Assembly (NCBI RefSeq): GCF_030696885.1 | Contig: NZ_JAUYRI010000005.1 | Location: forward strand, 1 to 64,000 | Length of the DNA stretch: 64,000 nt | Reading direction: 5' to 3' | DNA from: Thiobacillus sp. | Lineage (GTDB): Bacteria > Pseudomonadota > Gammaproteobacteria > Burkholderiales > Thiobacillaceae | In this document: positions 17,726-26,710 of the stretch, piece after piece | Layout of the letters: every line of letters begins with the position of its first letter | Position numbering within the stretch: position 1 is the first letter of the stretch | Notes under the pieces: generated by a model | What the model saw: only the letters and a program-made list of their open reading frames with translations | Databases searched by the model: none | Told to the model about the DNA's origin: nothing | Program-made: the position numbers and the translations under genes

Positions 17726-18877
17726 TCAGGCGAAGGTGTCGACCAGCCCGCGGGACTGCCGGATCGGCATCTGGCCGGTCTGCAAACCACCCAGCGCATC
17801 GTCGCTTCCCGGAAGCAGGCGGGCGATTCCCTGTGGCTGGCGTGCATCACGCTCGTTCTGCTGCGGGGTTTCGCTGCTGACCGTTGCCTGGCCCAGCTCA
17901 ATACCGGCTTCGTTCATCATTTCGCGCAGACGCGGGAAGGCGGCTTCGAGCGCCTGGCGGACTTCGGGCTGGGCGGAAAAGAAACTGGCCGTGGCCTGGT
18001 CGTTCGACAGGTTGATCACCACCTGCAAGGGCCCCATGTTGGGCGGATTGAGGGTGAGCGTGGCGGTCTGCTGGGCGGCGCCCGCCATCCACACGATTTT
18101 TTCGCCCAGCGCCTGGTTCCAGGCCGTGGTGCCCACCTGGGGTGCGAGCTTGGGCGCCGCCGCTTCGTGCAGTGCCGCCAGGGTTTCAAACGCGGCGTGC
18201 GGCGCGGCGCGCAGCGTGGCGCCGGAGAGTTCCGGGGCGGCTTCGCCGGCATTCAGGGCACCGATCTTGCGGCTGCTTGCCAGCTGTTCCGAGAAGGCGG
18301 CGCTGGCGGCGAGTTTCGCGCTCGCCTGGGCGTCGGCCTTGATGGATATCGCCAACGCCTGCTTGGGCGCCCCGGCATCTGTTTTTTCGGCGGACTGGCC
18401 GGACGGAATGTCCAACGCCGCACGGCCCTTGCGGCCGGGCGGAAAAGGCTGCCCGTTGTCCGCGGCCATTCGGGTGAGGAGATCGGCGTCCGTTTCGTCC
18501 GCTGCCGCCGCATCAAGCCGGCCCAGTGCGATCAGCGGCATCGGCATGCCGGCGGGCACGGCCACGCTGGCCGGATCGGCCGCCGGCAATTCGGGTGCGG
18601 CCAATTCGACCGCGATGGGCTTGGCCTCGGGCGCGGCGTCTGCCGGCTGCGTGGTGGTGCCCGGCGGTGTGGGGGTGTCCGGCCGGGAATCGGCCTGGGC
18701 CGACTGGGCCTCGGTCGACTGCGTGGCCGCACCGTCCTTGTTGCGGCTATTCGCCATTTCGCCTGACAGCACCTCGCTGAACGGCGGTCCGGACGGGTCG
18801 GACGACGCGCGGTCTGCCTGTTTGCCGGACGTGCTCTGGGGCTGCACGGGGTTGAGGTTCAGGGCTTGTGCGTTCAT
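17726..18877 (-). CDS. fliK: Flagellar hook-length control protein FliK
   Basis: A 383-residue secreted ruler protein. The N-terminal two thirds are low-complexity and rich in Ala, Pro, Asp and Thr, as usual for FliK. The C-terminal Flg_hook domain contains ATLTLNPPNMGPLQVVINL and RQALEAAFPRLREMMNEAGI. It measures the hook and switches export specificity through FlhB. It follows fliJ in the leftward operon. A second FliK-like gene is present near 27 kb. Confidence 0.93.
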   Translation of the reverse strand: MNAQALNLNPVQPQSTSGKQADRASSDPSGPPFSEVLSGEMANSRNKDGAATQSTEAQSAQADSRPDTPTPPGTTTQPADAAPEAKPIAVELAAPELPAADPASVAVPAGMPMPLIALGRLDAAAADETDADLLTRMAADNGQPFPPGRKGRAALDIPSGQSAEKTDAGAPKQALAISIKADAQASAKLAASAAFSEQLASSRKIGALNAGEAAPELSGATLRAAPHAAFETLAALHEAAAPKLAPQVGTTAWNQALGEKIVWMAGAAQQTATLTLNPPNMGPLQVVINLSNDQATASFFSAQPEVRQALEAAFPRLREMMNEAGIELGQATVSSETPQQNERDARQPQGIARLLPGSDDALGGLQTGQMPIRQSRGLVDTFA

Positions 18878-18892
18878 GGCGTCGGTCCGGGT

Positions 18893-19342
18893 TCAGGAAG
18901 GGGTGGGCTTGTGTCGCGCGCTGCGGGTGGCGAATTCGTCATTCTGCTTCTGCTCGCGCCACGCATCGCGGCGCTGGGTTTCCTTGGCGGCGCGGCTGAC
19001 CAGCGTGACGAAGGACATTTTCTTTTGCTCGCAGGTCTGCCAGGCGGTGCGCGCCAGCGCGACCCGCTGCTCGGCATCGCTGACGACCTTCTGCTGGCCG
19101 ACGATGGCGTGGTCGAGCTTCTGCATGAAAACCTGGAAATTGTTGAAATGCGTGGTGCTGATGCCGGTGGCCAGGTTGGACTGGCAGCGCGCGGCGTAAT
19201 CGTCGCGGTACTGGATCAGCAGGTCGAGCTTCTGCATCGCATCCTCGCCCGCGCGCAGCGCGATGCCGAGCAGACGAGCTGCCTCGTCGGCGTCCTTGTT
19301 GGCGAGTTCGATCAGGGTATGCAGTGCAGTGGTATTGGCCAT
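18893..19342 (-). CDS. fliJ: Flagellar export chaperone FliJ
   Basis: A 149-residue, largely helical protein of the size and charge pattern of FliJ, predicted to form an antiparallel coiled coil (heptads in DEAARLLGIALRAGEDAMQK and DAEQRVALARTAWQTCEQKK). It acts with the FliH-FliI ATPase complex in substrate export. It lies directly between fliI and fliK, the standard position, which supports the call more than sequence alone. Confidence 0.9.
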   Translation of the reverse strand: MANTTALHTLIELANKDADEAARLLGIALRAGEDAMQKLDLLIQYRDDYAARCQSNLATGISTTHFNNFQVFMQKLDHAIVGQQKVVSDAEQRVALARTAWQTCEQKKMSFVTLVSRAAKETQRRDAWREQKQNDEFATRSARHKPTPS

Positions 19343-19357
19343 GGGGTGCGCGATCGA

Positions 19358-20767
19358 TTAAGTGGGGGACCGGAACAGGGCTTCGAGTTCGGCCAGGCTG
19401 GCACCGACATCGGAGCGTTCCGAAATGTTCTGCTGCAGAAAGGCCTCGAGCGCCGTCTGCAGGCGGATGGCTTCGTCCAGCAGCGGGTCGGAGCCGGCGG
19501 CATAGGCGCCGACGTTGATCAGGTCGCGGCTGCGCGCATAGCGCGAATAGAGCATTTTCAGGCGCCGTGCCAGATGCTGGTGCGACGGGCTGGTGATGGT
19601 CTGCATCACGCGGCTGATCGACTGCTCGATGTTGATCGCCGGGTAGTGACCACTTTCGGCCAGCGTGCGGTCGAGCACGATGTGGCCGTCGAGAATCGCG
19701 CGCGCGGCGTCGGCGATCGGGTCCTGCGGGTCGTCGCCTTCGGTGAGCACGGTATAGAAAGCGGTGATCGAACCGCCGCCCGCCTTGCCGTTGCCGGCGC
19801 GCTCGACCAGCGACGGCAGCTTGGCGAACACCGACGGCGGGTAGCCCTTGGTGGCGGGCGGCTCACCGATCGCCAGCGCGATTTCGCGCTGCGCCATCGC
19901 GTAGCGGGTGAGCGAGTCCATGATCAGCAGCACGTTCTTGCCCTGGTCGCGAAAATGCTCGGCGATGGTGGTGGCATAGGCGGCGCCCTGCATCCGCATC
20001 AGCGGCGGCGTGTCGGCCGGGGCGGCGACCACCACGGCGCGCGCGAGACCTTCCTCGCCGAGAATCTGCTCGATGAATTCCTTGACCTCGCGGCCGCGTT
20101 CGCCGATCAGGCCGACCACGATCACGTCGGCGCTGGTGTAGCGCGCCATCATGCCGAGCAGCACGCTCTTGCCGACGCCGGAGCCGGCGAACAGGCCCAT
20201 GCGCTGGCCGCGGCCCACCGTCAGCATGCTGTTGATCGCGCGCACGCCAACGTCGAGGATTTCGGTGATCGGCGCGCGCCCGAGCGGGTTGGCGGCGCGC
20301 CGGTTGAGCGGCGCGGTGGCCATGGTTTGTAACGGGCCGAGCTCGTCGAGCGGGCGGCCGTTGCTGTCGAGCACGCGGCCGAGCAGCGCATCGCCGACCG
20401 GCAGGTGGCGGGTGCGGTCGCTGGGGCGGCGGCGCGGATGATTCACCTGGCCGATACCGGGCAGGGTGGCGGTCACTTCCACCGGAAACACGCGCGCGCC
20501 CGGGACGATGCCTTCGATGTCGCTTTGCGGCATCAGAAACAGATGGTCGCCGGAGAAGCCGACCACCTCGGCCTCGATCTGTGAGCCGTTTGGCAGCGGC
20601 ACGGTGCAGGCGCTGCCCACCGGCAGCTTCAGGCCCACCGCTTCCATGACCAGCCCGGCCATGCGAGTGACGCGACCCGACACCTGCATCGGCTCGGCGA
20701 TCGCAAGCAGTTCGCTGCAGTCATGCAGGTAGGCTTTCCAGCGGTCGCTATGGGTATGCGGGTTCAT
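19358..20767 (-). CDS. fliI: Flagellum-specific export ATPase FliI
   Basis: A 469-residue ATPase related to the F1 beta subunit. Walker A is [17 protein letters not shown]; Walker B-like strand [20 protein letters not shown]; the export ATPase signature [18 protein letters not shown] is complete. It energises export of flagellar subunits together with FliH and FliJ. It follows fliH after 9 bases. Confidence 0.98.
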   Translation of the reverse strand: MNPHTHSDRWKAYLHDCSELLAIAEPMQVSGRVTRMAGLVMEAVGLKLPVGSACTVPLPNGSQIEAEVVGFSGDHLFLMPQSDIEGIVPGARVFPVEVTATLPGIGQVNHPRRRPSDRTRHLPVGDALLGRVLDSNGRPLDELGPLQTMATAPLNRRAANPLGRAPITEILDVGVRAINSMLTVGRGQRMGLFAGSGVGKSVLLGMMARYTSADVIVVGLIGERGREVKEFIEQILGEEGLARAVVVAAPADTPPLMRMQGAAYATTIAEHFRDQGKNVLLIMDSLTRYAMAQREIALAIGEPPATKGYPPSVFAKLPSLVERAGNGKAGGGSITAFYTVLTEGDDPQDPIADAARAILDGHIVLDRTLAESGHYPAINIEQSISRVMQTITSPSHQHLARRLKMLYSRYARSRDLINVGAYAAGSDPLLDEAIRLQTALEAFLQQNISERSDVGASLAELEALFRSPT

Positions 20768-20776
20768 TTTTTCGTG

Positions 20777-21415
20777 TCAGACAATCAGCCAGTCGGAGTT
20801 CTTGCTCAGCGCGGCGCTCAGCCGTTGCCAGCGGGTCGGCAGGGTGGCGTCGATCTGGTTGCTGCCGGTCTCCACGCGGCAACCGCCACGCACCAGCTGG
20901 GTGTCGCCCGCCACCTGCCAGCCCATTTTGTCGAGTTCGTCGCCGATCTGGTCCTTGACCAGCCGCGCATCATCCGGATGCAGGAACAGCAGGGCGGGTT
21001 GCTGCAGAACGGGCAAGTAGCGCACCGCTTCCTTGACAATGGGGATGACCAACTCGGGCTGGATCGCCAGCGCCGAACGTAGCAGCGCTCTGGAAAAATC
21101 CAACGACAAATCAAGTATTTGCTGGGAAACGATTTCGTCGGCCTGGCGCAGTTCCGCAGTGAACGCGTCGGCCAGTTCGCGTAGCCGCACGGCTTCGAGG
21201 GCCGCTTCCGCGCGTCCGGCGGCCAGCCCTTCGGCATGGCCGCCGGCGTAACCTTCCTGTCGTGCCTGTTCCTGGATCGCGGTGATCTGCTCGATCGTCG
21301 GCAGGCTGACGCCGGGGCCGCCGCCATGCCGGGCAGAGTGCGGGTCGGCATCGAAGCTGGTCATTTCCCACGGCTGGGCAGCATGGTCCGTGCTGGAAAT
21401 CACACAATTAGACAT
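20777..21415 (-). CDS. fliH: Flagellar assembly protein FliH
   Basis: A 212-residue regulator of the FliI ATPase. A coiled N-terminal region (ITAIQEQARQEGYAGGHAEG, with GxxxG-like spacing) precedes a C-terminal domain with PELVIPIVKEAVRYLP. The ATG inside the end of fliG (8-base overlap, GAAGAG before it) is preferred; an in-frame GTG four codons earlier is possible. The place between fliG and fliI is standard. Confidence 0.94.
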   Translation of the reverse strand: MSNCVISSTDHAAQPWEMTSFDADPHSARHGGGPGVSLPTIEQITAIQEQARQEGYAGGHAEGLAAGRAEAALEAVRLRELADAFTAELRQADEIVSQQILDLSLDFSRALLRSALAIQPELVIPIVKEAVRYLPVLQQPALLFLHPDDARLVKDQIGDELDKMGWQVAGDTQLVRGGCRVETGSNQIDATLPTRWQRLSAALSKNSDWLIV

Positions 21416-22409
21416 ATTGCTCTTCACCCTTCGCGCCCAACGAGATCTGGCCCTCGTCGGCCAGACGGCGGACGATCATCAGGATTTCCTTCTGCTGCGC
21501 CTCGACTTCTGACAAGCGGACCGGACCTTTCGATTCCAGGTCCTCACGCATCATTTCAGCGGCACGTTGCGACATGTTCTTGAAGATTTTCTCGCGCATT
21601 TCTTCCGATGCGCCCTTGAGCGCGATGATCAGCGAGTCGGACTGCACCTCGCGCAACAGGAGCTGGATGCCGCGATCCTCGATATCCATGATGTTTTCGA
21701 ACACGAACATCTCGTCCATGATCTTCTGTGCCATCTCCGGATCGTAGTTTTTCAGGTATTCCATGGCGGTGGATTCGTTCTCGCCGCTCATGAAGTTGAG
21801 GATGTCCGCTGCCGCGCGGGTGCCGCCCATCGGCTGTTTTTTCAGCACGTCGCTGCCGGACAGCAGCTTGGTCAGCACGTCGTTGAGCTCGCGCAGCGCC
21901 GCCGGCTGCACGCCGGACAGGGTGGCGATGCGCAGCAGCACGTCGTTGCGCTGGCGCTCGGTGAAGCAATTGAGCACTTCGCAGGCCTGGTCGCGCTCCA
22001 GGTGCACCAGGATGGTGGCGATGGTCTGCGGGTGTTCGTTGTGAATGAGGTCGGCCACCGATTCGGAGTCCATCCACTTCAGGCTTTCGATGCCGCTGGC
22101 GTCGCCGCCGCCGCCGAGAATCCGGTTCAGCAGCGACGAGGCCTTGTCGTCGCCCAGCGCCTTGGTCAGCACGGTGCGGATGTAATCGTTGGAGTCGAGC
22201 CCCAGCGACGAATTCATGTCCACCACCGTGTTGAAGTCTTCCAGCACGTTGACGACATCTTCCTGCGGGATTGACTTCATGCTGGTCATGGCCTCGCCAA
22301 GCTTCTGCACTTCGCGCGGACCGAGAAATTTCATCACCTGGGAGGCGCCTTCCTCTCCCAGTGCCAGCATCAGAATTGCGCCCTTGGTGACGCCGCTGTT
22401 GTCACTCAT
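21408..22409 (-). CDS. fliG: Flagellar motor switch protein FliG
   Basis: A 333-residue rotor protein. Visible: the N-terminal FliF-binding domain (GAILMLALGEEGASQVMKFL), the middle domain with EHPQTIATILVHLE, and the C-terminal torque domain with DIEDRGIQLLLREV, the charged helix that faces the stator. It overlaps fliF upstream by 8 bases and fliH downstream by 8 bases. Confidence 0.98.
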   Translation of the reverse strand: MSDNSGVTKGAILMLALGEEGASQVMKFLGPREVQKLGEAMTSMKSIPQEDVVNVLEDFNTVVDMNSSLGLDSNDYIRTVLTKALGDDKASSLLNRILGGGGDASGIESLKWMDSESVADLIHNEHPQTIATILVHLERDQACEVLNCFTERQRNDVLLRIATLSGVQPAALRELNDVLTKLLSGSDVLKKQPMGGTRAAADILNFMSGENESTAMEYLKNYDPEMAQKIMDEMFVFENIMDIEDRGIQLLLREVQSDSLIIALKGASEEMREKIFKNMSQRAAEMMREDLESKGPVRLSEVEAQQKEILMIVRRLADEGQISLGAKGEEQYV

Positions 22410-24039
22410 TGCTGCCCACCCAGGTCTTCACGATATTGGCGACCACGCGCGGATCCTGGTTGGCCAGCTGCTGCGCGCGGGTCAGGTTTTCTTCATAGTT
22501 GCGCTGGCCCGGCAGCAGATTCCCCCCCCCGGCATGCTGCAGCTGCTGAACCGGCGCCGGCGGCGGCAGCTTGGCCATTTCATCCAGCTTTTTCAGCATT
22601 GGCTTGAGCCCGCGCAGATACAGCAGCACCAGCGCCACAGCCATCAGCAGATACTTGCCCGCGGTTTTCGCCATTTCGATGTATTCGACGTTTCCGGACT
22701 GCTTCCAGAAGGGCAGGTCGGGGAGTGCATCCACCTCGGCGCGGGCGAAGGGCGTGTTGACCACGTTGACCGAATCGCCGCGCTCCGCATTGAAGCCCAT
22801 CGCATCCTTGACCAGATTGGTGATCTGCGTGATCTCGGCCTCGGTCAGCGGCTGCATCACCACCTTGCCTTCGGCATCGGTGCTGCGCTTGTGGTTGACC
22901 ACCACCGCGACGGACAGCCGCTTGAGCCCGCCGCCGCCCTGCTGGACGTATTGGATGGTCTTGTCGACTTCGTAATTGAAGGTGGCATCCTTGCGCGTGG
23001 TGGTGGCCGGGCCGGCAGCGCCGGCCGGCGCTGCCGCCTGGTCAGGCGCCACGATGGGCGCGGTGGCCGGAGCCGGCGGCTGGTTGGTCAGCGCGCCTGG
23101 CACGCCGGCGGGGTTGGCGACGCCGTTCAGCGATTCGCTGGTCTGCTGGCTGCGCACCACCATGGCCTCCGGCGTCTGGTTCGGCTTGTAGGATTCCACC
23201 GCCTGTTCGCTGCGCGAGAAGTCGACATCCGCGGTCGCCTCGGCACGCACGTTGTTGGGCCCGACGATGGGCGTGATGATCGATTCGATGCGGCGCACGA
23301 CGCTTTGCTGCAGCTCCTGCACATATTTGATCTGGCTCGGGTCCATGCCGCTGCTGCTGCCGGCGTTCCGCCCCGCATCGGACAGCAGGTTGCCGTTCTG
23401 GTCGACCAGGGTCACGTTCTTGGTCATCAGTTCCGGCACGCTGCTGGCGACCAGGTGCACGATCGCGCTGATCTGCTGCGGATCGAGCGTGCGGCCGGGG
23501 TGGAGGTTGAGCAGCACCGAGGCGGTGGGTGATTTTTGTTCCGACACGAAGACCGAATCCTTGGGCATGGCCAGATGCACGCGCGCGGCCTGCACCGCCG
23601 ATACCGATTCGATCGAGCGGGCCAGCTCGCCTTCCATGGCGCGCTGGAAATTGATCTGCTCGACGAACTGGGACGAGCCCAGACGCTGGTTTTCCATTAG
23701 TTCGAAGCCGACGTTGCCGCCCTTGGGCAGGCCCTGGGAGGCCAGTTTCAGGCGTGCGTCATGCACGTGGGTGGAGGGCACCAGCACGGCACCGCCGCCC
23801 TCGGCGTATTTGTAGGGGATGCCCATCTTTTCCAGCTCGGCCACGATGGCACCGCCGTCGCGATCGCTGAAATTCGAGAACAGCACCCGGTAATCCGGCT
23901 GCTGCCCCCACATCCAGACCGCGACCATGGCCGCAACCATGGCGGCCACACCCAGCGCCAGCAGGACTTTTCGACCGCCTGACGTCTGGGTAAACGACAT
24001 GACGTTGCCTGGAACCACGATTTCGCCTTCTACCGCCAT
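22402..24039 (-). CDS. fliF: Flagellar MS-ring protein FliF
   Basis: A 545-residue protein forming the MS ring. Two membrane helices flank a large periplasmic part: about 25-45 (KVLLALGVAAMVAAMVAVWM) and about 447-467 (LLMAVALVLLYLRGLKPML). The periplasmic domain carries RALEGELARSIESV-like ring-building motifs (AMEGELARSIESVSAVQAAR). The C-terminal tail binds FliG. It is divergent from fliE and heads the leftward fliF-to-fliK series. Confidence 0.97.
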   Translation of the reverse strand: MAVEGEIVVPGNVMSFTQTSGGRKVLLALGVAAMVAAMVAVWMWGQQPDYRVLFSNFSDRDGGAIVAELEKMGIPYKYAEGGGAVLVPSTHVHDARLKLASQGLPKGGNVGFELMENQRLGSSQFVEQINFQRAMEGELARSIESVSAVQAARVHLAMPKDSVFVSEQKSPTASVLLNLHPGRTLDPQQISAIVHLVASSVPELMTKNVTLVDQNGNLLSDAGRNAGSSSGMDPSQIKYVQELQQSVVRRIESIITPIVGPNNVRAEATADVDFSRSEQAVESYKPNQTPEAMVVRSQQTSESLNGVANPAGVPGALTNQPPAPATAPIVAPDQAAAPAGAAGPATTTRKDATFNYEVDKTIQYVQQGGGGLKRLSVAVVVNHKRSTDAEGKVVMQPLTEAEITQITNLVKDAMGFNAERGDSVNVVNTPFARAEVDALPDLPFWKQSGNVEYIEMAKTAGKYLLMAVALVLLYLRGLKPMLKKLDEMAKLPPPAPVQQLQHAGGGNLLPGQRNYEENLTRAQQLANQDPRVVANIVKTWVGSNE

Positions 24040-24135
24040 CTTTCCGCTCCCACCGTTCTGGCGTCATGGGCCGCCCTGTCTACGGTTGTCGTGTTCATCC
24101 GTGTTTCCCCCATGGAATGTCGCTATGTGAAGGCA

Positions 24136-24143
24136 TTATCGGC
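24136..24143 (-). promoter_or_regulatory. Possible sigma-28 -10 box upstream of fliF
   Basis: On the minus strand the sequence reads GCCGATAA, a perfect FliA -10 box, about 96 bases before the fliF start. The 8-mer at the right distance (GATTGAAA) matches the -35 consensus poorly (2 of 8). The fliE-fliF intergenic region (24040-24267) must hold promoters in both directions; no convincing sigma-54 site was found in it. Confidence 0.3.
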
Positions 24144-24267
24144 AGTGGCGCCTGTTTCAATCGGGGGAATAACAGCCGGTTTACCGCGCTTATTGCCCTT
24201 ATGGCTTGCGTCCGGCCTGATAAGGTGGTCACGTGAAAAACCGCCTGAGCAGACAAAGGAGGGCACG

Positions 24268-24609
24268 ATGAGCATAGGTGCGATCGATACCGGCAGGATC
24301 GAGGCAATGGTGGCGCAGCTGCGGGCAGCCGCCGCGGCGGCGAGCCCGGCGGCTGAACCCGCCCAGCAGGCCAAAGCGGCCGGCTCGGTCGATTTCGCGT
24401 CGGCGTTGAAGTCTTCGCTCGACCAGGTCAACCAGACGCAGTCGCAGGCGCAGGCTCTGGCCCGGCGCTTCGAGACGGGCGATACCACGGTGAGTCTGTC
24501 CGACGCCATGATTGCCCTGCAAAAATCGAGTATTTCCTTCCAGCAGACCGTTCAGGTGCGCAACAAGCTGGTGGAGGCGTATCAGAACATCATGAACATG
24601 GGCGTCTGA
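24268..24609 (+). CDS. fliE: Flagellar hook-basal body protein FliE
   Basis: A 113-residue rod-junction protein linking the MS ring to the rod. The C-terminal half has VSLSDAMIALQKSSISFQ and VRNKLVEAYQNIMNMGV, the family signature. The start is chosen at the ATG (MSIGAID) eight bases after AAAGGAGG; the frame is open further upstream without similarity. It is divergent from fliF and converges with cheV. Confidence 0.97.
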   Translation: MSIGAIDTGRIEAMVAQLRAAAAAASPAAEPAQQAKAAGSVDFASALKSSLDQVNQTQSQAQALARRFETGDTTVSLSDAMIALQKSSISFQQTVQVRNKLVEAYQNIMNMGV

Positions 24610-24621
24610 CCCCGCTCTACC

Positions 24622-25587
24622 CTACTTGTTGTTGGCGTGCATCAGCACGTAGCGCAGCGCGTTGGCGAGGTCCTCGGCAACGAATTTCGCCACATAGGCG
24701 TCCGCCCCCACCTTTTTCACGTGTGCTTCGTTGGTCGATCCGGTCAGTGACGAATGGATCACCACCGGGATGGAGTTGAAGCGCGGATCCTGTTTGATGT
24801 TGCGGGTCAGCGTGAAACCATCCATTTCGGGCATTTCCAGGTCGGTCAGTACCAGGGCGACGCGGTCCAGCACGGTTTTCCCCTCGGCCTGCGCCTTGTC
24901 GGAGATCGTCTGCAACTGATCCCAGGCTTCCTTTCCGTTCTTGCACATGATGTAGGGCAGTTTCATCGCCTCCAGACCCTGCTCGATCATGGTGCGGGCA
25001 ATCAACGAATCGTCCGCTGCCAGGATGACGGTCCCCGGCTTGATGTCGACCGTGGTGTTGATGTGGGTGGTGCCGTGGTCCTCGTCGCTCGGCGGCATGA
25101 CCTTGCGCAGGATGGTCTCTACGTCCAGCACCTGCACCAGGCGGTCGCTGTTCTCGCCGTCGAGGCGGGCGAGACTGGTCACCATGCCGCCGGCGGCATT
25201 GCCTTCGGCCGACATCACCTGACGCCAGTCGAGGCGCACGATATCTTCCACCGATTCGACGGCAAACGCCTGCGTGGTGCGCGCATATTCGGTGATCAGC
25301 AGGATGTTCAAGCCGGTTTTCGGGGTGCAACCGGCAAACGCCGGCAGGTCGATGACCGGAATCACCTGGCCGCGCAGGTCGACCACGCCCATCATGTGGG
25401 CATGCGAGCCGGCCACGGCAGTGATCATCGGCATCGGGATGATTTCGCGGATCTTGAATACGTTGATGCCGAACAGCTCGTTACGGTCGAGGTTGGCATC
25501 CACCCCCAGACGGAACAGCAGCAGCTCCAGCTTGTTGGAGCTGGTCAGATTGGTGCGTTCGTCGATTTCCTGCTGGATCGTTTGCAT
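24622..25587 (-). CDS. cheV: Chemotaxis coupling protein CheV (CheW domain plus receiver)
   Basis: A 321-residue adaptor. The N-terminal CheW domain (about 20-165) has FGINVFKIREI and MMGVVDLRGQVIPVIDL. The receiver (about 185-315) has LAADDSLIART and phosphoacceptor Asp in VLTDLEMPEMDGF. CheV couples receptors to CheA and can adapt by phosphorylation. The start is set at MQTIQQEI with AGGAG 9 bases before it. It is the last gene of the leftward late-flagellar run, 40 bases after ycgR. Confidence 0.95.
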   Translation of the reverse strand: MQTIQQEIDERTNLTSSNKLELLLFRLGVDANLDRNELFGINVFKIREIIPMPMITAVAGSHAHMMGVVDLRGQVIPVIDLPAFAGCTPKTGLNILLITEYARTTQAFAVESVEDIVRLDWRQVMSAEGNAAGGMVTSLARLDGENSDRLVQVLDVETILRKVMPPSDEDHGTTHINTTVDIKPGTVILAADDSLIARTMIEQGLEAMKLPYIMCKNGKEAWDQLQTISDKAQAEGKTVLDRVALVLTDLEMPEMDGFTLTRNIKQDPRFNSIPVVIHSSLTGSTNEAHVKKVGADAYVAKFVAEDLANALRYVLMHANNK

Positions 25588-25627
25588 GGGGTCTCCTGGG
25601 TGTTCGGTTGAGGGCGACTGGCGCGGT

Positions 25628-26395
25628 TCAGAGCGAGTTGCGACGCGCGCGCTCGATATCCATGACAAAGCGCTGCAGATGGGCCGCCATGTCGTTGGGC
25701 AGATCGATGAATTTGCAGCCGAGCCGGGTCTGGAAGGCGCCGTTCTGCAGACGGATCTGCGCCGTATTGCGGACTTCCAGCATGGTCACGACGACGTCGG
25801 TTTCCGGCAGCAGCAGGCGGCAGTCGGGCAGCCGGCGGCCGGTTTCCGTTCCGAGTCGGCCGCTGGGGTCGACCAGCGCCACGCCGCCACAGCCGATGTC
25901 CACGATGTGGGTGTTGATCGCTTCGTTGTCATCCATGCCCAGCGGTACCGGGATCAGACAGCGGGCCGGATTGGCGATCGGCATCGGCACCCTGAAGTGC
26001 TCACGCCGCTGCAAGCGGACCATGGACTCGGGCAGGGCGATGCGCAGCGCCGGCAGTTTCTCGAATTCGCACAGCGTCACCGGGCCGGTGGTGAACGAGA
26101 TCGACACGCCGTCGATCTGGGCGACGAATTCCGCGCCTTTGCCGGACAGCAGGTCGTGGTTGAGCGCGTCGCCGCGGGCGCTGTCGAGAATCACCGTGCC
26201 GCGGGTTTCGTTGATGGCGAGCACCGAGGTGACGATGATTTGCCGGCTGCCCTTGAGGTCGAGGTTGACCAGCAGTTTGCGTTTCTGCAGCGCACGCAGC
26301 TGGAATACGATGTCCGCGCGCGAATGCAGCGTATAGGGCGCAAGCGGATTGTCGCGGTCGACAGGGTCTGAGGTGAGGGGTGATGAAGTAGGCAT
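25628..26395 (-). CDS. ycgR: Flagellar brake protein YcgR (c-di-GMP-binding PilZ protein)
   Basis: A 255-residue two-domain protein. The N-terminal YcgR domain has YTLHSRADIVFQLRALQKR; the C-terminal PilZ domain has RREHFRVPMP, holding the RxxxR c-di-GMP motif, and VDIGCGGVAL. In the second PilZ motif the usual Ser is Gly (DIGCGG), which might alter affinity. YcgR slows the motor when c-di-GMP is high, linking the several GGDEF/EAL/HD-GYP genes in this window to swimming. It lies 12 bases after the FlhB-like gene. Confidence 0.92.
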   Translation of the reverse strand: MPTSSPLTSDPVDRDNPLAPYTLHSRADIVFQLRALQKRKLLVNLDLKGSRQIIVTSVLAINETRGTVILDSARGDALNHDLLSGKGAEFVAQIDGVSISFTTGPVTLCEFEKLPALRIALPESMVRLQRREHFRVPMPIANPARCLIPVPLGMDDNEAINTHIVDIGCGGVALVDPSGRLGTETGRRLPDCRLLLPETDVVVTMLEVRNTAQIRLQNGAFQTRLGCKFIDLPNDMAAHLQRFVMDIERARRNSL

Positions 26396-26407
26396 TCGGG
26401 GCGGACG

Positions 26408-26710
26408 TCAGGGCGGCGTAGGCGCGCGGTCGTTTTTGGATTCTTCCAGATGATAAAGCCAGGCCAGCAGTTCGGCCACTGCAATATACAGCTGCGGCGG
26501 AATGTGGCTGTCGAGGTCGACCTGCATCAGCAAAGCCAGCAATTCGCGTGATTCGTGGACATACACCCCGGACGCGCGTGCACGCTCGATGATGGTATCG
26601 GCCAGAATGCCGCGCCCCTTGGCGACCACGCGCGGCGCGCCGTCGCTTTCGCGATAGGCGATGGCGGCCGCGGCGCGTTGCCGGTCGGGTTGCGGCTCAG
26701 GCATCGCCAT
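26408..26710 (-). CDS. FlhB C-terminal domain homologue (stand-alone)
   Basis: A 100-residue protein resembling only the cytoplasmic domain of the export switch FlhB: AIAYRESDGAPRVVAKGRG, ADTIIERARASGVYVHES and IPPQLYIAVAELLAWLY. It starts after the place where the NPTH autocleavage site would be, so it mimics the cleaved C-terminal fragment. Similar stand-alone proteins (FhlB, YlqH types) are known. It overlaps the end of the FliK-like gene by 14 bases, so the two are probably co-translated. A role in export specificity is inferred. Confidence 0.85.
   Translation of the reverse strand: MAMPEPQPDRQRAAAAIAYRESDGAPRVVAKGRGILADTIIERARASGVYVHESRELLALLMQVDLDSHIPPQLYIAVAELLAWLYHLEESKNDRAPTPP

Noticed and set aside
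22520-22530. Run of eight C in fliF as a phase-variable tract
   Set aside because: The run near 22523-22530 is short and the gene is in frame; eight bases alone do not support slippage-based switching.
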